Source of the DNA: Variovorax sp. Root411
GTDB lineage: Bacteria; Pseudomonadota; Gammaproteobacteria; Burkholderiales; Burkholderiaceae_C
Direction of reading: 5' to 3'
NCBI RefSeq assembly: GCF_001425205.1
Contig: NZ_LMDW01000015.1
Location: forward strand, 480,549-544,548
DNA: 64,000 nt
The notes below the pieces were generated by a model that saw only the letters and a program-made list of their open reading frames with translations, was not told the DNA's origin and did no database searches. The position numbers and the translations under genes are program-made. This document shows, piece by piece, positions 15,908 to 24,421 of this stretch (its first letter is position 1; every line of letters starts with the position of its first letter).

Positions 15908-16936
15908 TCATGGCAGCAGATGGGTGCTGAAGAAGACCGCTGTCTTCTGGTTAACTTCCTGTAACGCGCTGGCCCGGTCGAAACCCGGCGGGTCATTGAG
16001 CATGTCGCCGACCAGTCCCGTGAGGTCCGGCGGTAGCGGAGACAGCAGCGAACCGTGCCCGCCGGTCGGCATGTCCGCGATCAGCTCGCAGCGCGGCAGG
16101 CAGGCCGCAAGCACCCGGTCGCTGTGGAAGCGCGGGATCAGCCAGCGGTCCTGCCTGGCGGTGATCAGGCCGAGTGGGACACGCGGCGCCGCGAGCGAGG
16201 TCATGTCGAAATCGGCGGAAGAGGGCACGCCCGCCACGATGGCCGCGATGCGCGGGTCGGCGTATTCGCGCGGCGTGGCGTCGTCGAAGCGATGGCGGAT
16301 CACCAGCAGCGCGCCCCATTTCCGGACGCCGTCGAGCCAGCTCCCGGTCAGCCGCGTGATCAGGCCCACGCAGGACTGGAAATCGCCTTCGAGGTCGGCC
16401 TCGCAATGCTGCTTGAACGCGGCTGGCGACCAGCGCCCGCCCCCCAGGCTGAGCGCGGTGTGGCCACCGGCCGACATGCCGTACATGCCGACCCTGTCGA
16501 GCCGCAGCAGCGGCGCGAAGCGCACGTCGCGCCCGACCGCATCGATGGCGCGCGACACCTCGGCCGGGCGCATCGCCCAGCTGTCGGGGCCGGGGTTGCT
16601 GTCGTCCTTGTAGTTGTCGGCTTTGTGCTCCGGCATGGCGACGATGAACCCTGCGCCGACGAGGCTGCGCGCCAGGTCCGCATGCACCCACGGCGCGCCG
16701 CCCGAGCCGTGCGAGACGACGACCAGCCGGCCATTGCCGCGCACCGGCGCGCCCTGCGGCGCCACGTCGAGCGTGAAGCGCCCGCGCCGCGCTGGCCGGG
16801 CCGGATCGGCGGACGGGTAGAACACTGTCACCGGGCCATCCCCATCGGCCGTGGCGGGGAGTTCCGCCAGGCCCATCGAGGCTTGCGCCCAGCCGGACCA
16901 CAGCGCCAACAGGAAGATGAAATACAAACGTCGCAT
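15908..16936 (-). CDS. Secreted alpha/beta hydrolase, dienelactone-hydrolase/PAF-acetylhydrolase-like
   Basis: Predicted exported hydrolase of 342 residues. A signal peptide (MRRLYFIFLLALWSGWAQA) precedes a mature part with an oxyanion strand LVVVSHGSGGAPW near 80 and a nucleophile elbow GMSAGGHT near 150; a candidate catalytic His lies near the C-terminus in MPTGGHGS. This pattern matches the periplasmic dienelactone-hydrolase-like or platelet-activating-factor-acetylhydrolase-like lipase family. ATG at 16936 is preceded by AAGGAG. The upstream gene encodes a membrane-tethered AraC regulator in the same direction, which may control this hydrolase. The natural ester is unknown. Confidence 0.82.
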   Translation of the reverse strand: MRRLYFIFLLALWSGWAQASMGLAELPATADGDGPVTVFYPSADPARPARRGRFTLDVAPQGAPVRGNGRLVVVSHGSGGAPWVHADLARSLVGAGFIVAMPEHKADNYKDDSNPGPDSWAMRPAEVSRAIDAVGRDVRFAPLLRLDRVGMYGMSAGGHTALSLGGGRWSPAAFKQHCEADLEGDFQSCVGLITRLTGSWLDGVRKWGALLVIRHRFDDATPREYADPRIAAIVAGVPSSADFDMTSLAAPRVPLGLITARQDRWLIPRFHSDRVLAACLPRCELIADMPTGGHGSLLSPLPPDLTGLVGDMLNDPPGFDRASALQEVNQKTAVFFSTHLLP

Positions 16937-17010
16937 CGAAAACTCCTTGTCATCGGAGGCCCATGCCCCCGCCGACCCGGACGATGCCGCGGCGTGCCGG
17001 GCGCGTCTTG

Positions 17011-17036
17011 CCGAAATCCGCAAGTGCGGTTTTCGG
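17011..17036 (-). other. Hairpin in the AraC-hydrolase spacer
   Basis: CCGAAATCCGC (17011-17021) pairs with GCGGTTTTCGG (17026-17036) with one mismatch and a 4-base loop. It lies 10 bases after the AraC stop codon in the direction of transcription. No T-run follows on the minus strand, so it may act as an RNA-processing or stability structure or be a protein-binding palindrome. Confidence 0.4.
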
Positions 17037-17045
17037 CCAGGGATT

Positions 17046-18173
17046 TCAGGATCCGGCCAGCTTCTGCCTGCGGAATTCGGTGGGCGTGAGGCCGGTGGCC
17101 GCCTTGAAAGCGCGGTTGAACGGGCCGATGGACTGGAAGCCTGCGGTCAAGGCGATGGTCAGCACCGGCAGCTCGCGTTTGGAAGAATCGGCCAGCGCCG
17201 CCATCGCCTCGGCCAGCCGGAGGCCGTTGACGAAGGCGTTGAAGTTGCGGTGGCCAAGCCGCCGGTTGATGAGGCGGCGCAGGCGGTATTCCGGCACCGA
17301 CAGCCGGGCGGCCAGGCTGGCGATGCTCAGGTCTTCGCTGCGGTAGGCATGTTCCACCGCCATGGCGTGCCGCAAGGATTCCGCGAGGCGGTCCTCGGCG
17401 GGGTCGGGGTCTTGTTCGGGCTCGGGTTCCGCAGGCGCGACGGGGGCTGGTGCGACATCTTCTTGCGCCGGAATCGCCGGAATCGCAACCGGCGCCCATG
17501 AAGCCGGAAACAGCTCCGACCCCGCCAGCCGCACCATCCGCCACGCCACCACGGCCACGATCAGCAGCAGCATCGCCACGTCGGCCGTCGCCGACAGGCT
17601 CGACAGCCGGCCCTGCGGCGAGACCAGCCGCACGGCCAGCATGCCGATGCTGTAGCCGACGCCCGCCACCACGATGAACACGCGCAGCCGGCGCCGTCCC
17701 TCCACCAGGTCCGCCCGCCATTGCGAAGCCGCCGCCATCGCGGCCAGCACCGCGAACACCAGCGGCACCGCGCGCTGCAGGCCCATCGTCACCGGCGCGA
17801 GCACCGAGGCGCTGTCTGCCACGACCGCGCAATTGAGCGCCGCCAGCACGGCCACCGCGAACCACGCGGCGGCGTGCAGCGGCTGCAGCCGGAAGTCGTC
17901 GTCGAACAGCGCTTGCACGAACACCCAGAACAGCACGGCATTGCCGACGGAGACCGCGACAAAGGGCGCCTGCCACCCGCGCGGCACGAGCGCTTCGAAC
18001 AGCGGCGCGGAGCCGATGGCCTGCACGCACAGGCCGAGCGCGAGCAGCGCGCCCGCACGCGCGACCGGCAGGCGAGGGCGGTCGCGCCCGAGGACCAGCG
18101 CGAGCACGAGCAGCAAGGCCAGCAGCACGCCGCGCAGGGCGGCGTCGAGCAGGGTGGTCGGTGTGGGCGTCAT
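17046..18173 (-). CDS. AraC-family regulator with N-terminal membrane domain
   Basis: Protein of 375 residues. The first 230 or so residues contain about six or seven hydrophobic segments (for example LLALLLVLALVLG), then an acidic/proline-rich linker (PAEPEPEQDPDPAED), and a C-terminal AraC DNA-binding domain with two helix-turn-helix units ending SIGPFNRAFKAATGLTPTEFRRQK. Such membrane-anchored AraC proteins are thought to sense envelope or extracellular signals. Start ATG at 18173 is inferred from the onset of the first membrane segment; an upstream open extension of 31 codons overlaps the promoter. It precedes the secreted hydrolase gene by 109 bp and is divergent from the Rrf2 gene. Confidence 0.85.
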   Translation of the reverse strand: MTPTPTTLLDAALRGVLLALLLVLALVLGRDRPRLPVARAGALLALGLCVQAIGSAPLFEALVPRGWQAPFVAVSVGNAVLFWVFVQALFDDDFRLQPLHAAAWFAVAVLAALNCAVVADSASVLAPVTMGLQRAVPLVFAVLAAMAAASQWRADLVEGRRRLRVFIVVAGVGYSIGMLAVRLVSPQGRLSSLSATADVAMLLLIVAVVAWRMVRLAGSELFPASWAPVAIPAIPAQEDVAPAPVAPAEPEPEQDPDPAEDRLAESLRHAMAVEHAYRSEDLSIASLAARLSVPEYRLRRLINRRLGHRNFNAFVNGLRLAEAMAALADSSKRELPVLTIALTAGFQSIGPFNRAFKAATGLTPTEFRRQKLAGS

Positions 18174-18260
18174 GGCGGGGTCGATTCTCGTGCCTGAGCC
18201 GCGGCAAGCGACGCGGCATGCCGAACTCCCGAAGACCTTTCGGCATGCCATGGAAAACTT

Positions 18261-18281
18261 ATGCAACTAATAATGTTGCAT
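18261..18281. promoter_or_regulatory. Palindrome over the rrf2-like start codon
   Basis: ATGCAAC (18261-18267) and GTTGCAT (18275-18281) are perfect inverted repeats separated by seven A/T-rich bases (TAATAAT). The right arm includes the first two bases of the ATG of the Rrf2-family gene. It has the size and symmetry of an Rrf2 dimer site, so autorepression is inferred. The A/T-rich centre could also serve as a -10 box. Confidence 0.55.
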
Positions 18282-18741
18282 GAAACGAGACAGCAGGCTT
18301 TCAGGCGTTCTCCATGTGCTGCTGCACATGGCCGAGATGAACGGCCCCGTCACGTCCGAGTCGCTGGCGGCCGCGATGCACACCAACCCGGTCGTCGTGC
18401 GCCGTGTCATGGCCGGCCTGCGGCAGGCGGGCTTCGTCAGTTCGGCCAAGGGCCACGGCGGCGGCTGGGTGCTGTCGTGCTCGCTGGCGGCGGTGACGCT
18501 GGGCGACGTGCACAACGCCGTCGGCGCGCCCGCGCTGCTGGCCATGGGCAACCGCACCGAGAGCCCAGGCTGCATCGTCGAGCAGGCCGTGAACGCGGCG
18601 CTCGACGGCGCCTTCCAGGACGCCGAGGCGCTGCTGCTGAAGCGCTTCAACAGCATCACGCTGGCCGATCTTTCCAGGGACTTCCACCGCCGCATGACAG
18701 GCGGCGGCTTCACGCAGAAGGACATTGAACATGCGCCATGA
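18280..18741 (+). CDS. Rrf2-family transcriptional regulator
   Basis: Regulator of 153 residues with the family N-terminus ([17 protein letters not shown]) and a winged helix with [25 protein letters not shown]. Only one Cys (CIVEQAV, near residue 98) lies in the region where iron-sulfur members have three, and another is in the DNA-binding domain, so this is probably a non-[Fe-S] or single-Cys redox member of the YwnA/Rrf2 type. There is no clear Shine-Dalgarno before ATG 18280. It overlaps the following flavoprotein gene by 11 bp, so the two are co-translated and the regulator likely senses what the flavoprotein handles. Confidence 0.87.
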   Translation: MKRDSRLSGVLHVLLHMAEMNGPVTSESLAAAMHTNPVVVRRVMAGLRQAGFVSSAKGHGGGWVLSCSLAAVTLGDVHNAVGAPALLAMGNRTESPGCIVEQAVNAALDGAFQDAEALLLKRFNSITLADLSRDFHRRMTGGGFTQKDIEHAP

Positions 18742-19633
18742 CGCTCTGATCGTGGGCGGCAGTTTTGCCGGCCTTTCCGCTGCAATGCAACTGGCTCGCG
18801 CGCGCAGGAACGTGTGCGTCGTCGACGCGGGCACGCCGCGCAACCGCTTCGCCGCCGCGTCGCACGGCTTCTTCGGGCAGGACGGCACGCCGCCGCTGGA
18901 GATGATTGCCGGCGCGCGCGACAAGCTGCTCGCCTATCCGTCCGTCGAGTTCATCAAGGGCAGCGTGGTGGCCGCGAGCGCCGACGGCGCCGGAGGCTTC
19001 ACGGTGTCGCTGCACGGCGGGGAAAAAATCTCGACACACAAGCTGCTGCTCTCATTCGGCGTGCAGGACGGCCTGCCCGACATCGCCGGCATCGGCGAGC
19101 GTTGGGGCAAGAGCGTGTTGCACTGCCCCTACTGTCATGGCTACGAGTTCGGCGACCGCTCGCTGGGCTTGCTTTTTCACAGCGGCGCGCCGGCGGACCA
19201 TGCGCTGCTGATCGCAGAGTGGGGCCCGACCACGCTCTTCCTCAATGGCGGCGAGGGGCCCGACGCCGAGGTGCGCGCGAGGCTGCAGGCGCGCGGCGTG
19301 GCCATCGAGCCGGGGCGCATCGCCGGCCTGGAAGGACAGGGGACGGACCTTGCTGGCGTGCGCATCGACGACGGCAGGCTCGTGCCGATCGAGGCGATGT
19401 TCGTGGCGCCGCACACAGGCCCGGCGAGCCCGCTGGCCGAGCAACTCGGCTGCGCCTTCGATGACGGCCCGATGGGCCGCGTGCTGCGCGTCGATGCGAC
19501 GAAGATGACGACGGTGCCCGGCGTCTACGCGGCAGGCGATCTCGCAATGACGTTCAGCAATGCCACGCTCGCCTCGGCCGATGGGTTGATGGCCGGTGTG
19601 TCGATGCATCGGTCGCTGGTGCTCGGCGCTTGA
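18731..19633 (+). CDS. Thioredoxin-reductase-like FAD/NAD(P)-dependent oxidoreductase
   Basis: Flavoprotein of 300 residues with an FAD-binding [10 protein letters not shown] at the N-terminus, a redox motif [10 protein letters not shown] near 136 and a second FAD segment [10 protein letters not shown] near 265. The length and CxxC match the small thioredoxin-reductase-like family that is often paired with an Rrf2 regulator. The ATG at 18731 is preferred to a TTG six bases earlier. It overlaps the rrf2-like gene and probably reduces a disulfide partner or small molecule under the regulator's control; no thioredoxin gene is adjacent. It has no membrane segment or signal peptide. Confidence 0.87.
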   Translation: MRHDALIVGGSFAGLSAAMQLARARRNVCVVDAGTPRNRFAAASHGFFGQDGTPPLEMIAGARDKLLAYPSVEFIKGSVVAASADGAGGFTVSLHGGEKISTHKLLLSFGVQDGLPDIAGIGERWGKSVLHCPYCHGYEFGDRSLGLLFHSGAPADHALLIAEWGPTTLFLNGGEGPDAEVRARLQARGVAIEPGRIAGLEGQGTDLAGVRIDDGRLVPIEAMFVAPHTGPASPLAEQLGCAFDDGPMGRVLRVDATKMTTVPGVYAAGDLAMTFSNATLASADGLMAGVSMHRSLVLGA

Positions 19634-19678
19634 ACGAACTTTTTTCCCGGGTTCGGGAAAACCGGTCTTGATTCACCC

Positions 19679-19684
19679 TATAAT
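19679..19684 (+). promoter_or_regulatory. -10 box of the tRNA-Gly gene
   Basis: A consensus TATAAT lies 13 bp before the tRNA 5' end, followed by a G/C-rich discriminator (CGAGGG). No strong -35 is visible at 17 bp. Confidence 0.6.
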
Positions 19685-19696
19685 CGAGGGCTCCAC

Positions 19697-19772
19697 GCGG
19701 GAGTAGCTCAGTTGGTAGAGCGCAACCTTGCCAAGGTTGAGGTCGAGAGTTCGAGACTCTTCTCCCGCTCCA
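19697..19772 (+). tRNA. tRNA-Gly (GCC)
   Basis: A 76-nt cloverleaf including encoded CCA. Acceptor GCGGGAG (19697-19703) pairs with CTCCCGC (19762-19768), and the D arm contains AGCTCAGTTGGTAGAGC. Anticodon stem CAACC/GGTTG encloses TTGCCAA with anticodon GCC at 19730-19732, and the T arm contains GTTCGAG. It reads glycine GGC/GGU codons. Confidence 0.97.
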
Positions 19773-19784
19773 AATTAAAGAAAT

Positions 19785-19809
19785 GGCCACCTCATCGGGT
19801 GGCCTTTTT
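19785..19809 (+). terminator. Terminator after tRNA-Gly
   Basis: GGCCACC (19785-19791) pairs with GGTGGCC (19798-19804) around TCATCG, followed by five T residues. It ends tRNA transcription just before the convergent fumarylacetoacetase gene. Confidence 0.9.
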
Positions 19810-19824
19810 CTTTGGTGCTCCTGT

Positions 19825-21147
19825 TCAGCCCCTGGCTGGCAGCACCGTTCCGCGGCTCTCCCCGAACCCGATGCGCGCATGCCCCGGCTTCTCGCACCAG
19901 CCGCGCAGCAGCACCGCATCGCCGTCTTCAAGAAAACCACGTTGCTCGCCATTGGCCAGCGTCACCGGGCTTTGCGCCGCGCGCGTCAGCTCGATGATCG
20001 CGCCGGCCTCGCCCGCGCCGGGCCCCGAGATCGTGCCGCTGCCGAACAGGTCGCCGGGGTTCAGGCTGCAGCCGCCCATCGTGTGGTGCGCCACCATCTG
20101 CGCGACGCTCCAATACTGGTGCCTGAAGCTCGTGGACGACAGGCGCGACGGCCCGGCCTTGTCCTTGCGCGCCTTCTCGCTTTCGAGCCAGACCTCCAGG
20201 CGGATGTCGAGCGCGCCGCTCTCGCGGTTCGCCGCACTTTCCAGATACGCGAGCGGCTGGGGCTCGTGGGCCGCCCGCGTCCAGGCCTGGCGGTAGGGCG
20301 CGAGCGCTTCCATCGTCACGATCCACGGCGAGATCGTGGTCGCGAAGTTCTTCGCCAGGAACGGCCCGAGCGGCGCCATCTCCCAGAACTGGATGTCGCG
20401 CGCCGACCAGTCGTTCAGCAGGCAGATGCCGAAGATGTGTTCTTCCGCGCGTTCGAGCGAAATGGGTTCGCCCTGCGGATTGCCGGTGCCGATCCACACG
20501 CCGAGCTCCAGCTCGTAGTCGAGGCGCGCGCAGGCCTGGTACGTGGGTGCCTTCGCACCCGGCGCCATCGCCTGCCCCATCGGCCGGTGAAAGCGCTGGC
20601 CGCTCACGCCGATGGTCGACACGCGCCCGTGGTACGCGGTCGGAATCCAGCGGAAGTTGGGCGTCACGTCGCCGTCGGGGTTCATCAGGCGGCTGATGTT
20701 CAGCGCATGGTCGATCGATGTGTAGAAGTCGGTGTAGTCGCCGATGCGTGCGGGCACCCTGTATTCGGACTCGGCCTGCGGCACCAGGCATTCGCGCACG
20801 GCCTGCACCGTGGCCACGGGCGCGTCGTTCTTCAGCAGGTCGAACAGCGCGTGGCGCAGCGCCTTCCATGCGGCGTGGCCGAGCGCGAAGAAGTCGTTCA
20901 ATGCCGGCAACGCGGCGGCGCGCGCCGCGTCGAGCGGGAGGCCGTCGAGCTGCTGGCGCGTGACCAGCGCAGCGAGGTCGAGCACTTCGCCGCCGATGGC
21001 GACACCGCCGCGAAAGGGCTCGGCGCTGCCCGCGCGGCGGAACACCGCGTGCGGCAGGTTCTGGATCGGGAAGTCGCTGCCCGCCGCATTGGCCGATTCG
21101 ACCCAGCTGCGCGCGTCGGCGTCATGCGTGTGGTTGAGCACGTTCAT
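19825..21147 (-). CDS. fahA: Fumarylacetoacetase
   Basis: FAH-family enzyme of 440 residues, the full length expected for fumarylacetoacetase, which hydrolyses fumarylacetoacetate to fumarate and acetoacetate. The N-terminal domain is present, and the catalytic FAH domain shows DYTDFYTSIDHALN, RLDYELELGVWIGTGN, LLNDWSARDIQFWE and NPGDLFGSGTISGP, which carry the metal- and substrate-binding residues. It is the last gene of a leftward operon with a cyclase-family hydrolase and an ABC importer. No homogentisate dioxygenase or maleylacetoacetate isomerase is beside it, so a role in tyrosine breakdown is not shown here; a related acylpyruvate-type substrate delivered by this operon is possible. 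Confidence 0.92.
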   Translation of the reverse strand: MNVLNHTHDADARSWVESANAAGSDFPIQNLPHAVFRRAGSAEPFRGGVAIGGEVLDLAALVTRQQLDGLPLDAARAAALPALNDFFALGHAAWKALRHALFDLLKNDAPVATVQAVRECLVPQAESEYRVPARIGDYTDFYTSIDHALNISRLMNPDGDVTPNFRWIPTAYHGRVSTIGVSGQRFHRPMGQAMAPGAKAPTYQACARLDYELELGVWIGTGNPQGEPISLERAEEHIFGICLLNDWSARDIQFWEMAPLGPFLAKNFATTISPWIVTMEALAPYRQAWTRAAHEPQPLAYLESAANRESGALDIRLEVWLESEKARKDKAGPSRLSSTSFRHQYWSVAQMVAHHTMGGCSLNPGDLFGSGTISGPGAGEAGAIIELTRAAQSPVTLANGEQRGFLEDGDAVLLRGWCEKPGHARIGFGESRGTVLPARG

Positions 21148-21157
21148 GAACCGGTCC

Positions 21158-21964
21158 TCACACCGACGCCATCAACGCATCGTCGAAGATCGCCACCGCG
21201 CGCGTCCATCCCGCCGAAGCGCCGCGGATCTTGTGCGGAAAGCAGCTGATGAAGAAGCCCGTCGGTGGCAGCACCTCGAGGTTGTGCAGCTTCTCGATGT
21301 GGCAGTAGCCGATGTCGCGGCCGGCCTTGTGGCCTTCCCAGATCAGCGAGGCGTCTTGCGTCTGCCCGTACTTCTTCGCGGTGTGCACGAAGGGCGCGTC
21401 CCAGCTCCATGCGTCGGTGCCCGTGAGGCGCACGCCGCGCTCCAGCAGGTACATCGTCGCCTCGTAGCCCATGCCCGCGCCGGCCGACACGTAGTCGGGG
21501 CTGCCGTAGCGCGACCCGGCGCGCGTGTTGACCACCACGATCTCCAGCGGGCTCAGCACGTGGCCGATGCGCTTGAGCTCAGCCTCGACGTCATCGGCCG
21601 TGACCACGTAGCCATCGGCGAAGTGCCGGAAGTCGAGCTTCACGCCCGGCTGGAAGCACCATTCGAGCGGCACGTCGTGGATGGCGATGGCGGGCTTCTT
21701 CTCGCCCAGCGCCTTGTCCATGGTCGAGTGGAAGTGATAGGGCGCATCGAGGTGCGTGCCGTTGTGCGTCGACAGCTGCACCAGCTCCACGGCCCAGCCT
21801 TCGCCGTCGGGCAGGTCTTCCTTTTTCAAGCCGGGAAAGAAGGGCTCGATCTGCTCGTAGGTCTGCTCGTGCGTGAAGTACTGGATCTTCGGCGCGAAGG
21901 CCGGTGGGTCGGAGAGCACATCGTTCTCGAGAAAGATCGAGAGGTCGACGAATTTGCGTGGCAT
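21158..21964 (-). CDS. Cyclase-family (kynurenine-formamidase-like) metal hydrolase
   Basis: Protein of 268 residues of the cyclase family (PF04199-type), whose members are metal-dependent amidohydrolases, lactonases or formamidases. The signature HNGTHLDAPYH is at about 67-77, with further His/Asp residues in the segments LTGTDAWSWD and IGYCHIEKL. The start ATG at 21964 is followed by MPRKFVDLSIFLEND, typical of the family. It sits 10 bp before fahA and 54 bp after a permease gene. I infer hydrolysis of an imported ring or amide compound to an acid that FahA then splits. The substrate is not readable. Confidence 0.86.
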   Translation of the reverse strand: MPRKFVDLSIFLENDVLSDPPAFAPKIQYFTHEQTYEQIEPFFPGLKKEDLPDGEGWAVELVQLSTHNGTHLDAPYHFHSTMDKALGEKKPAIAIHDVPLEWCFQPGVKLDFRHFADGYVVTADDVEAELKRIGHVLSPLEIVVVNTRAGSRYGSPDYVSAGAGMGYEATMYLLERGVRLTGTDAWSWDAPFVHTAKKYGQTQDASLIWEGHKAGRDIGYCHIEKLHNLEVLPPTGFFISCFPHKIRGASAGWTRAVAIFDDALMASV

Positions 21965-22018
21965 GAAAGAGGCTCCTTGTGGGGTGTTCGTGTTTGGGGA
22001 GAGAAGCGATCGGGGGTG

Positions 22019-22804
22019 TCAGGGGCGCTGCCAGCGCAGCAGCCGTTGCTCGGCAAGGGCCAGCAGCGCGTTGCTCACGAAGCCGATCAGCCCGAGCAGC
22101 ACGATGCCGGCGAACAGGTCGCTCGCGCGGAAGGCGCGCGCAGCCAGCAGGATGGCCTGGCCCAGGCCGCTTTGCGAGGCGATCATTTCGCCCACCACCG
22201 CGACGATCAGCGCAATGGTCAGCGCGAGCCGCATGCCGGCCAGGATGTCGGGCATCGCATTGGGCAGGCCCATCTTCCAGATGTACGCCGCGCGCGACAT
22301 CTGCAGGCAGCGCGCAACTTCCGCGAGGCGCGGCTCCACGGCCGCGAAGCCGTGCACCGTGGCCAGCAGCACCGGCCACATCGCGCCGAAGGCGACCACG
22401 AAGAGCACCATGCCGGGGTTCAGCCCGAAGATCGAAATGGCCAGCGGCAGCAGCGCCGAGGCGGGCAGGGGGCGGATGAATTCGAGCGTCGGCTGCACCC
22501 ACGCGCGCACCGAGGGCGACACGCCGATGGCCGCGCCCAGCAGCACGCCGAAGAGCGACGCGAGAAGCCAGCCTTCGACCATGCGGCCCAGCGTGGCTCG
22601 CGTGAACGCGATCAGTTCGCCGTTGCCGCTGTCGCCGGAAAGATTGAGCCCTTCGAGCAGGCTCGCGAACGTGGCTTGCGGCGTCGGCAGGAACACGCGG
22701 CTGACCCAGCCCGCGTTGCTCGCGATCCACCACAGCGCGATGAGCGCGAGAAGCACGCCCAGCGAGCCGAGCCAGTTGAGTCCGCTGCGGTCGTTGCGGT
22801 TCAT
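22019..22804 (-). CDS. ABC transporter permease of the SsuC/TauC type (second)
   Basis: Inner-membrane permease of 261 residues with about six membrane segments and the EAA-loop region AEVARCLQMSRAAYIWKMGLP near 165-185. It belongs to the nitrate/sulfonate/taurine importer class. The start ATG at 22804 overlaps the stop of the preceding permease by 4 bp. Two different permeases of this class in one operon suggest a heterodimeric channel, unlike the usual SsuC homodimer. It works with the ATPase and the binding protein encoded upstream. Substrate unknown; the operon context suggests an organic acid or heterocycle. Confidence 0.89.
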   Translation of the reverse strand: MNRNDRSGLNWLGSLGVLLALIALWWIASNAGWVSRVFLPTPQATFASLLEGLNLSGDSGNGELIAFTRATLGRMVEGWLLASLFGVLLGAAIGVSPSVRAWVQPTLEFIRPLPASALLPLAISIFGLNPGMVLFVVAFGAMWPVLLATVHGFAAVEPRLAEVARCLQMSRAAYIWKMGLPNAMPDILAGMRLALTIALIVAVVGEMIASQSGLGQAILLAARAFRASDLFAGIVLLGLIGFVSNALLALAEQRLLRWQRP

Positions 22805-23571
22805 GGCTGCACCCCCATGCGCCGCGCCACCACGCGCTGCAACAGCAGCATGCCCGCGTTGACCGCGAAGCCCACCACGCCGATCCAGCCCAGCCACGCG
22901 AGCATCAGCGCGGGGTCGAAGCTCTGCTGCGCGATCATCATCGCGTAGCCCATGCCGTTCGGGTTGGCCGCGATTTCCACCGTCACGGCCACCACCAGCG
23001 CGACCGCCACGCCCAGCCGCAGCGCGACGAACAGGCGCGGCACGATGGCCGGCAGCACGATCTTGCAAGCCCGCTCGCGCGCAGAGAGGCCCAGCACGCG
23101 GCTCACTTCGAGCAGCCGGGGCTCGACCTGCTGCACCGCCGACTGCACCAGCACCAGCAGCGGCCAGAAGGTGGCGAAGGCGACGATGGCCAGCTCCATG
23201 CGCACACCGAAACCGAAGCCCAGCATCGCGAGCGGAATCAGCGCGACCGAAGGCACGGGGCGCAGCACTTCGATGGAGACCGATCCGAGCTGCGCCGCAC
23301 GGCGCGAAAGCCCGAGCACCAGCCCCAATGCGATGCCGAGCACCGCGCCCAGCAGCAGGCCGAGTGCAGCGGTGCCGAGCGTGAAGCCGGTGGCTTGCCA
23401 GAGCGAGCCGTCCATGGCCGCACCGGCAAACGCCTTGACGGCAGCGCTCGGTGGCGCGAGCGCATCGCTGCCCAGTGCGGCCGCGCGCCGCGCGTACCAC
23501 TCGAAGGAGCCGACCAGCACCACAGGAAACACCCACGGCCGCAGCCAGCGAAAGAGCGGGTTCTCAGTCAT
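22801..23571 (-). CDS. ABC transporter permease of the SsuC/TauC type (first)
   Basis: Permease of 256 residues, homologous in plan to the next gene, with several hydrophobic helices and an EAA-like loop LLEVSRVLGLSARERACKIVLP near 157-178. It starts at ATG 23571 (MTENPLFRWLRPWV), eight bases inside the end of the ATPase gene, and its stop overlaps the next start by 4 bp. All genes of this block are translationally coupled. It forms part of the inner-membrane pore of the importer. Confidence 0.89.
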   Translation of the reverse strand: MTENPLFRWLRPWVFPVVLVGSFEWYARRAAALGSDALAPPSAAVKAFAGAAMDGSLWQATGFTLGTAALGLLLGAVLGIALGLVLGLSRRAAQLGSVSIEVLRPVPSVALIPLAMLGFGFGVRMELAIVAFATFWPLLVLVQSAVQQVEPRLLEVSRVLGLSARERACKIVLPAIVPRLFVALRLGVAVALVVAVTVEIAANPNGMGYAMMIAQQSFDPALMLAWLGWIGVVGFAVNAGMLLLQRVVARRMGVQP

Positions 23572-24421
23572 GGCCCTGCTCGATGAAGGCGAACAGTTCA
23601 CGCCGCAACTGCAGGTATTCCGGATGCTCCTTGGTCGTGAGCTGGTCGCGCGGGCGCGGAATCTTCACATCGATCATTCGCGCGAGGCTCGGCCGTCCCG
23701 GCCCGGGGTTGGCCTGCAGCGCGATCACGCGATCGCCGAGATAGATGGCCTCCTCGAGGTCGTGCGTGACAAACAGCACCGTGAGCCCGTCGTCGCGCAC
23801 CAGCCGCGCGAGCTCGTCCTGCAGGCTCTGGCGCGTGAGGGCGTCGAGCGCGCCGAAGGGCTCGTCCATCATCATCAGCTCGGGCTTCTGCGCGAGGCAG
23901 CGTGCAATCTGCGCGCGCTGCTGCATGCCGCCCGAGAGCTGCACCGGAAACTTGTGCGCGTGCTTCGCGAGGCCGACCTTGGCAAGCACATCGGCGATGC
24001 GCGACGCGCGTTCGCCGGCAGGCACGCCGGCCGCTTCGAGCGCGAGGCTCACGTTGCCTTCCACCGTGCGCCAGGGCAGCAGCGCACGGCCGTAGTCCTG
24101 GAACACGAACGCGACTTCGCGCGAAGGCTCGGTCATCTTCACGCCGTTGCGCCGCACCTCGCCCGCGCTCGCGGTGACGAGCCCGCTGGCCGCGCGCAGC
24201 AACGTGGTCTTGCCGCAGCCGCTGGGGCCGACGATGCAGACGAACTCGCCGCGCGCCACGTCGAACGAAGTGGGTGACAGGATCTCGCGTCCGCCGAGGC
24301 GGATGGTCACGCCGTCGAAGCGCAGGAACGGCGTGGCGTGCTTCGCAGGGCCGGCCTGCGAAGGGAAGGCGCCGGCCGGCAACGCCGCGCGCGCGGTGAC
24401 GGGAGCAGGGGCTGCGATCAC
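23564..24421 (-). CDS. ABC transporter ATP-binding protein of the SsuB/TauB type (GTG start)
   Basis: ATPase of 285 residues. Walker A GPSGCGKTT at about 65-73, Q-loop FVFQDYGRALLPW, signature LSGGMQQR and Walker B LMMMDEPFGALDALT are all intact. The start is GTG at 24421, overlapping the stop of the binding-protein gene (GTGA). A 30-residue Ala/Pro-rich extension precedes the core. It energises uptake of the compound captured by the SsuA-like protein and shares the operon with two permeases. Confidence 0.91.
   Translation of the reverse strand: MIAAPAPVTARAALPAGAFPSQAGPAKHATPFLRFDGVTIRLGGREILSPTSFDVARGEFVCIVGPSGCGKTTLLRAASGLVTASAGEVRRNGVKMTEPSREVAFVFQDYGRALLPWRTVEGNVSLALEAAGVPAGERASRIADVLAKVGLAKHAHKFPVQLSGGMQQRAQIARCLAQKPELMMMDEPFGALDALTRQSLQDELARLVRDDGLTVLFVTHDLEEAIYLGDRVIALQANPGPGRPSLARMIDVKIPRPRDQLTTKEHPEYLQLRRELFAFIEQGHD

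Noticed and set aside
16937..17045. Rho-independent terminator between the AraC and hydrolase genes
   Set aside because: The hairpin at 17011-17036 lacks a T-run in the direction of transcription.
19641..19661. TTTCCCG/CGGGAAA inverted repeat after the flavoprotein gene as a terminator
   Set aside because: The stem is followed by A residues, not a T-run, on either strand; the real terminator in this area is at 19785-19809 after the tRNA.
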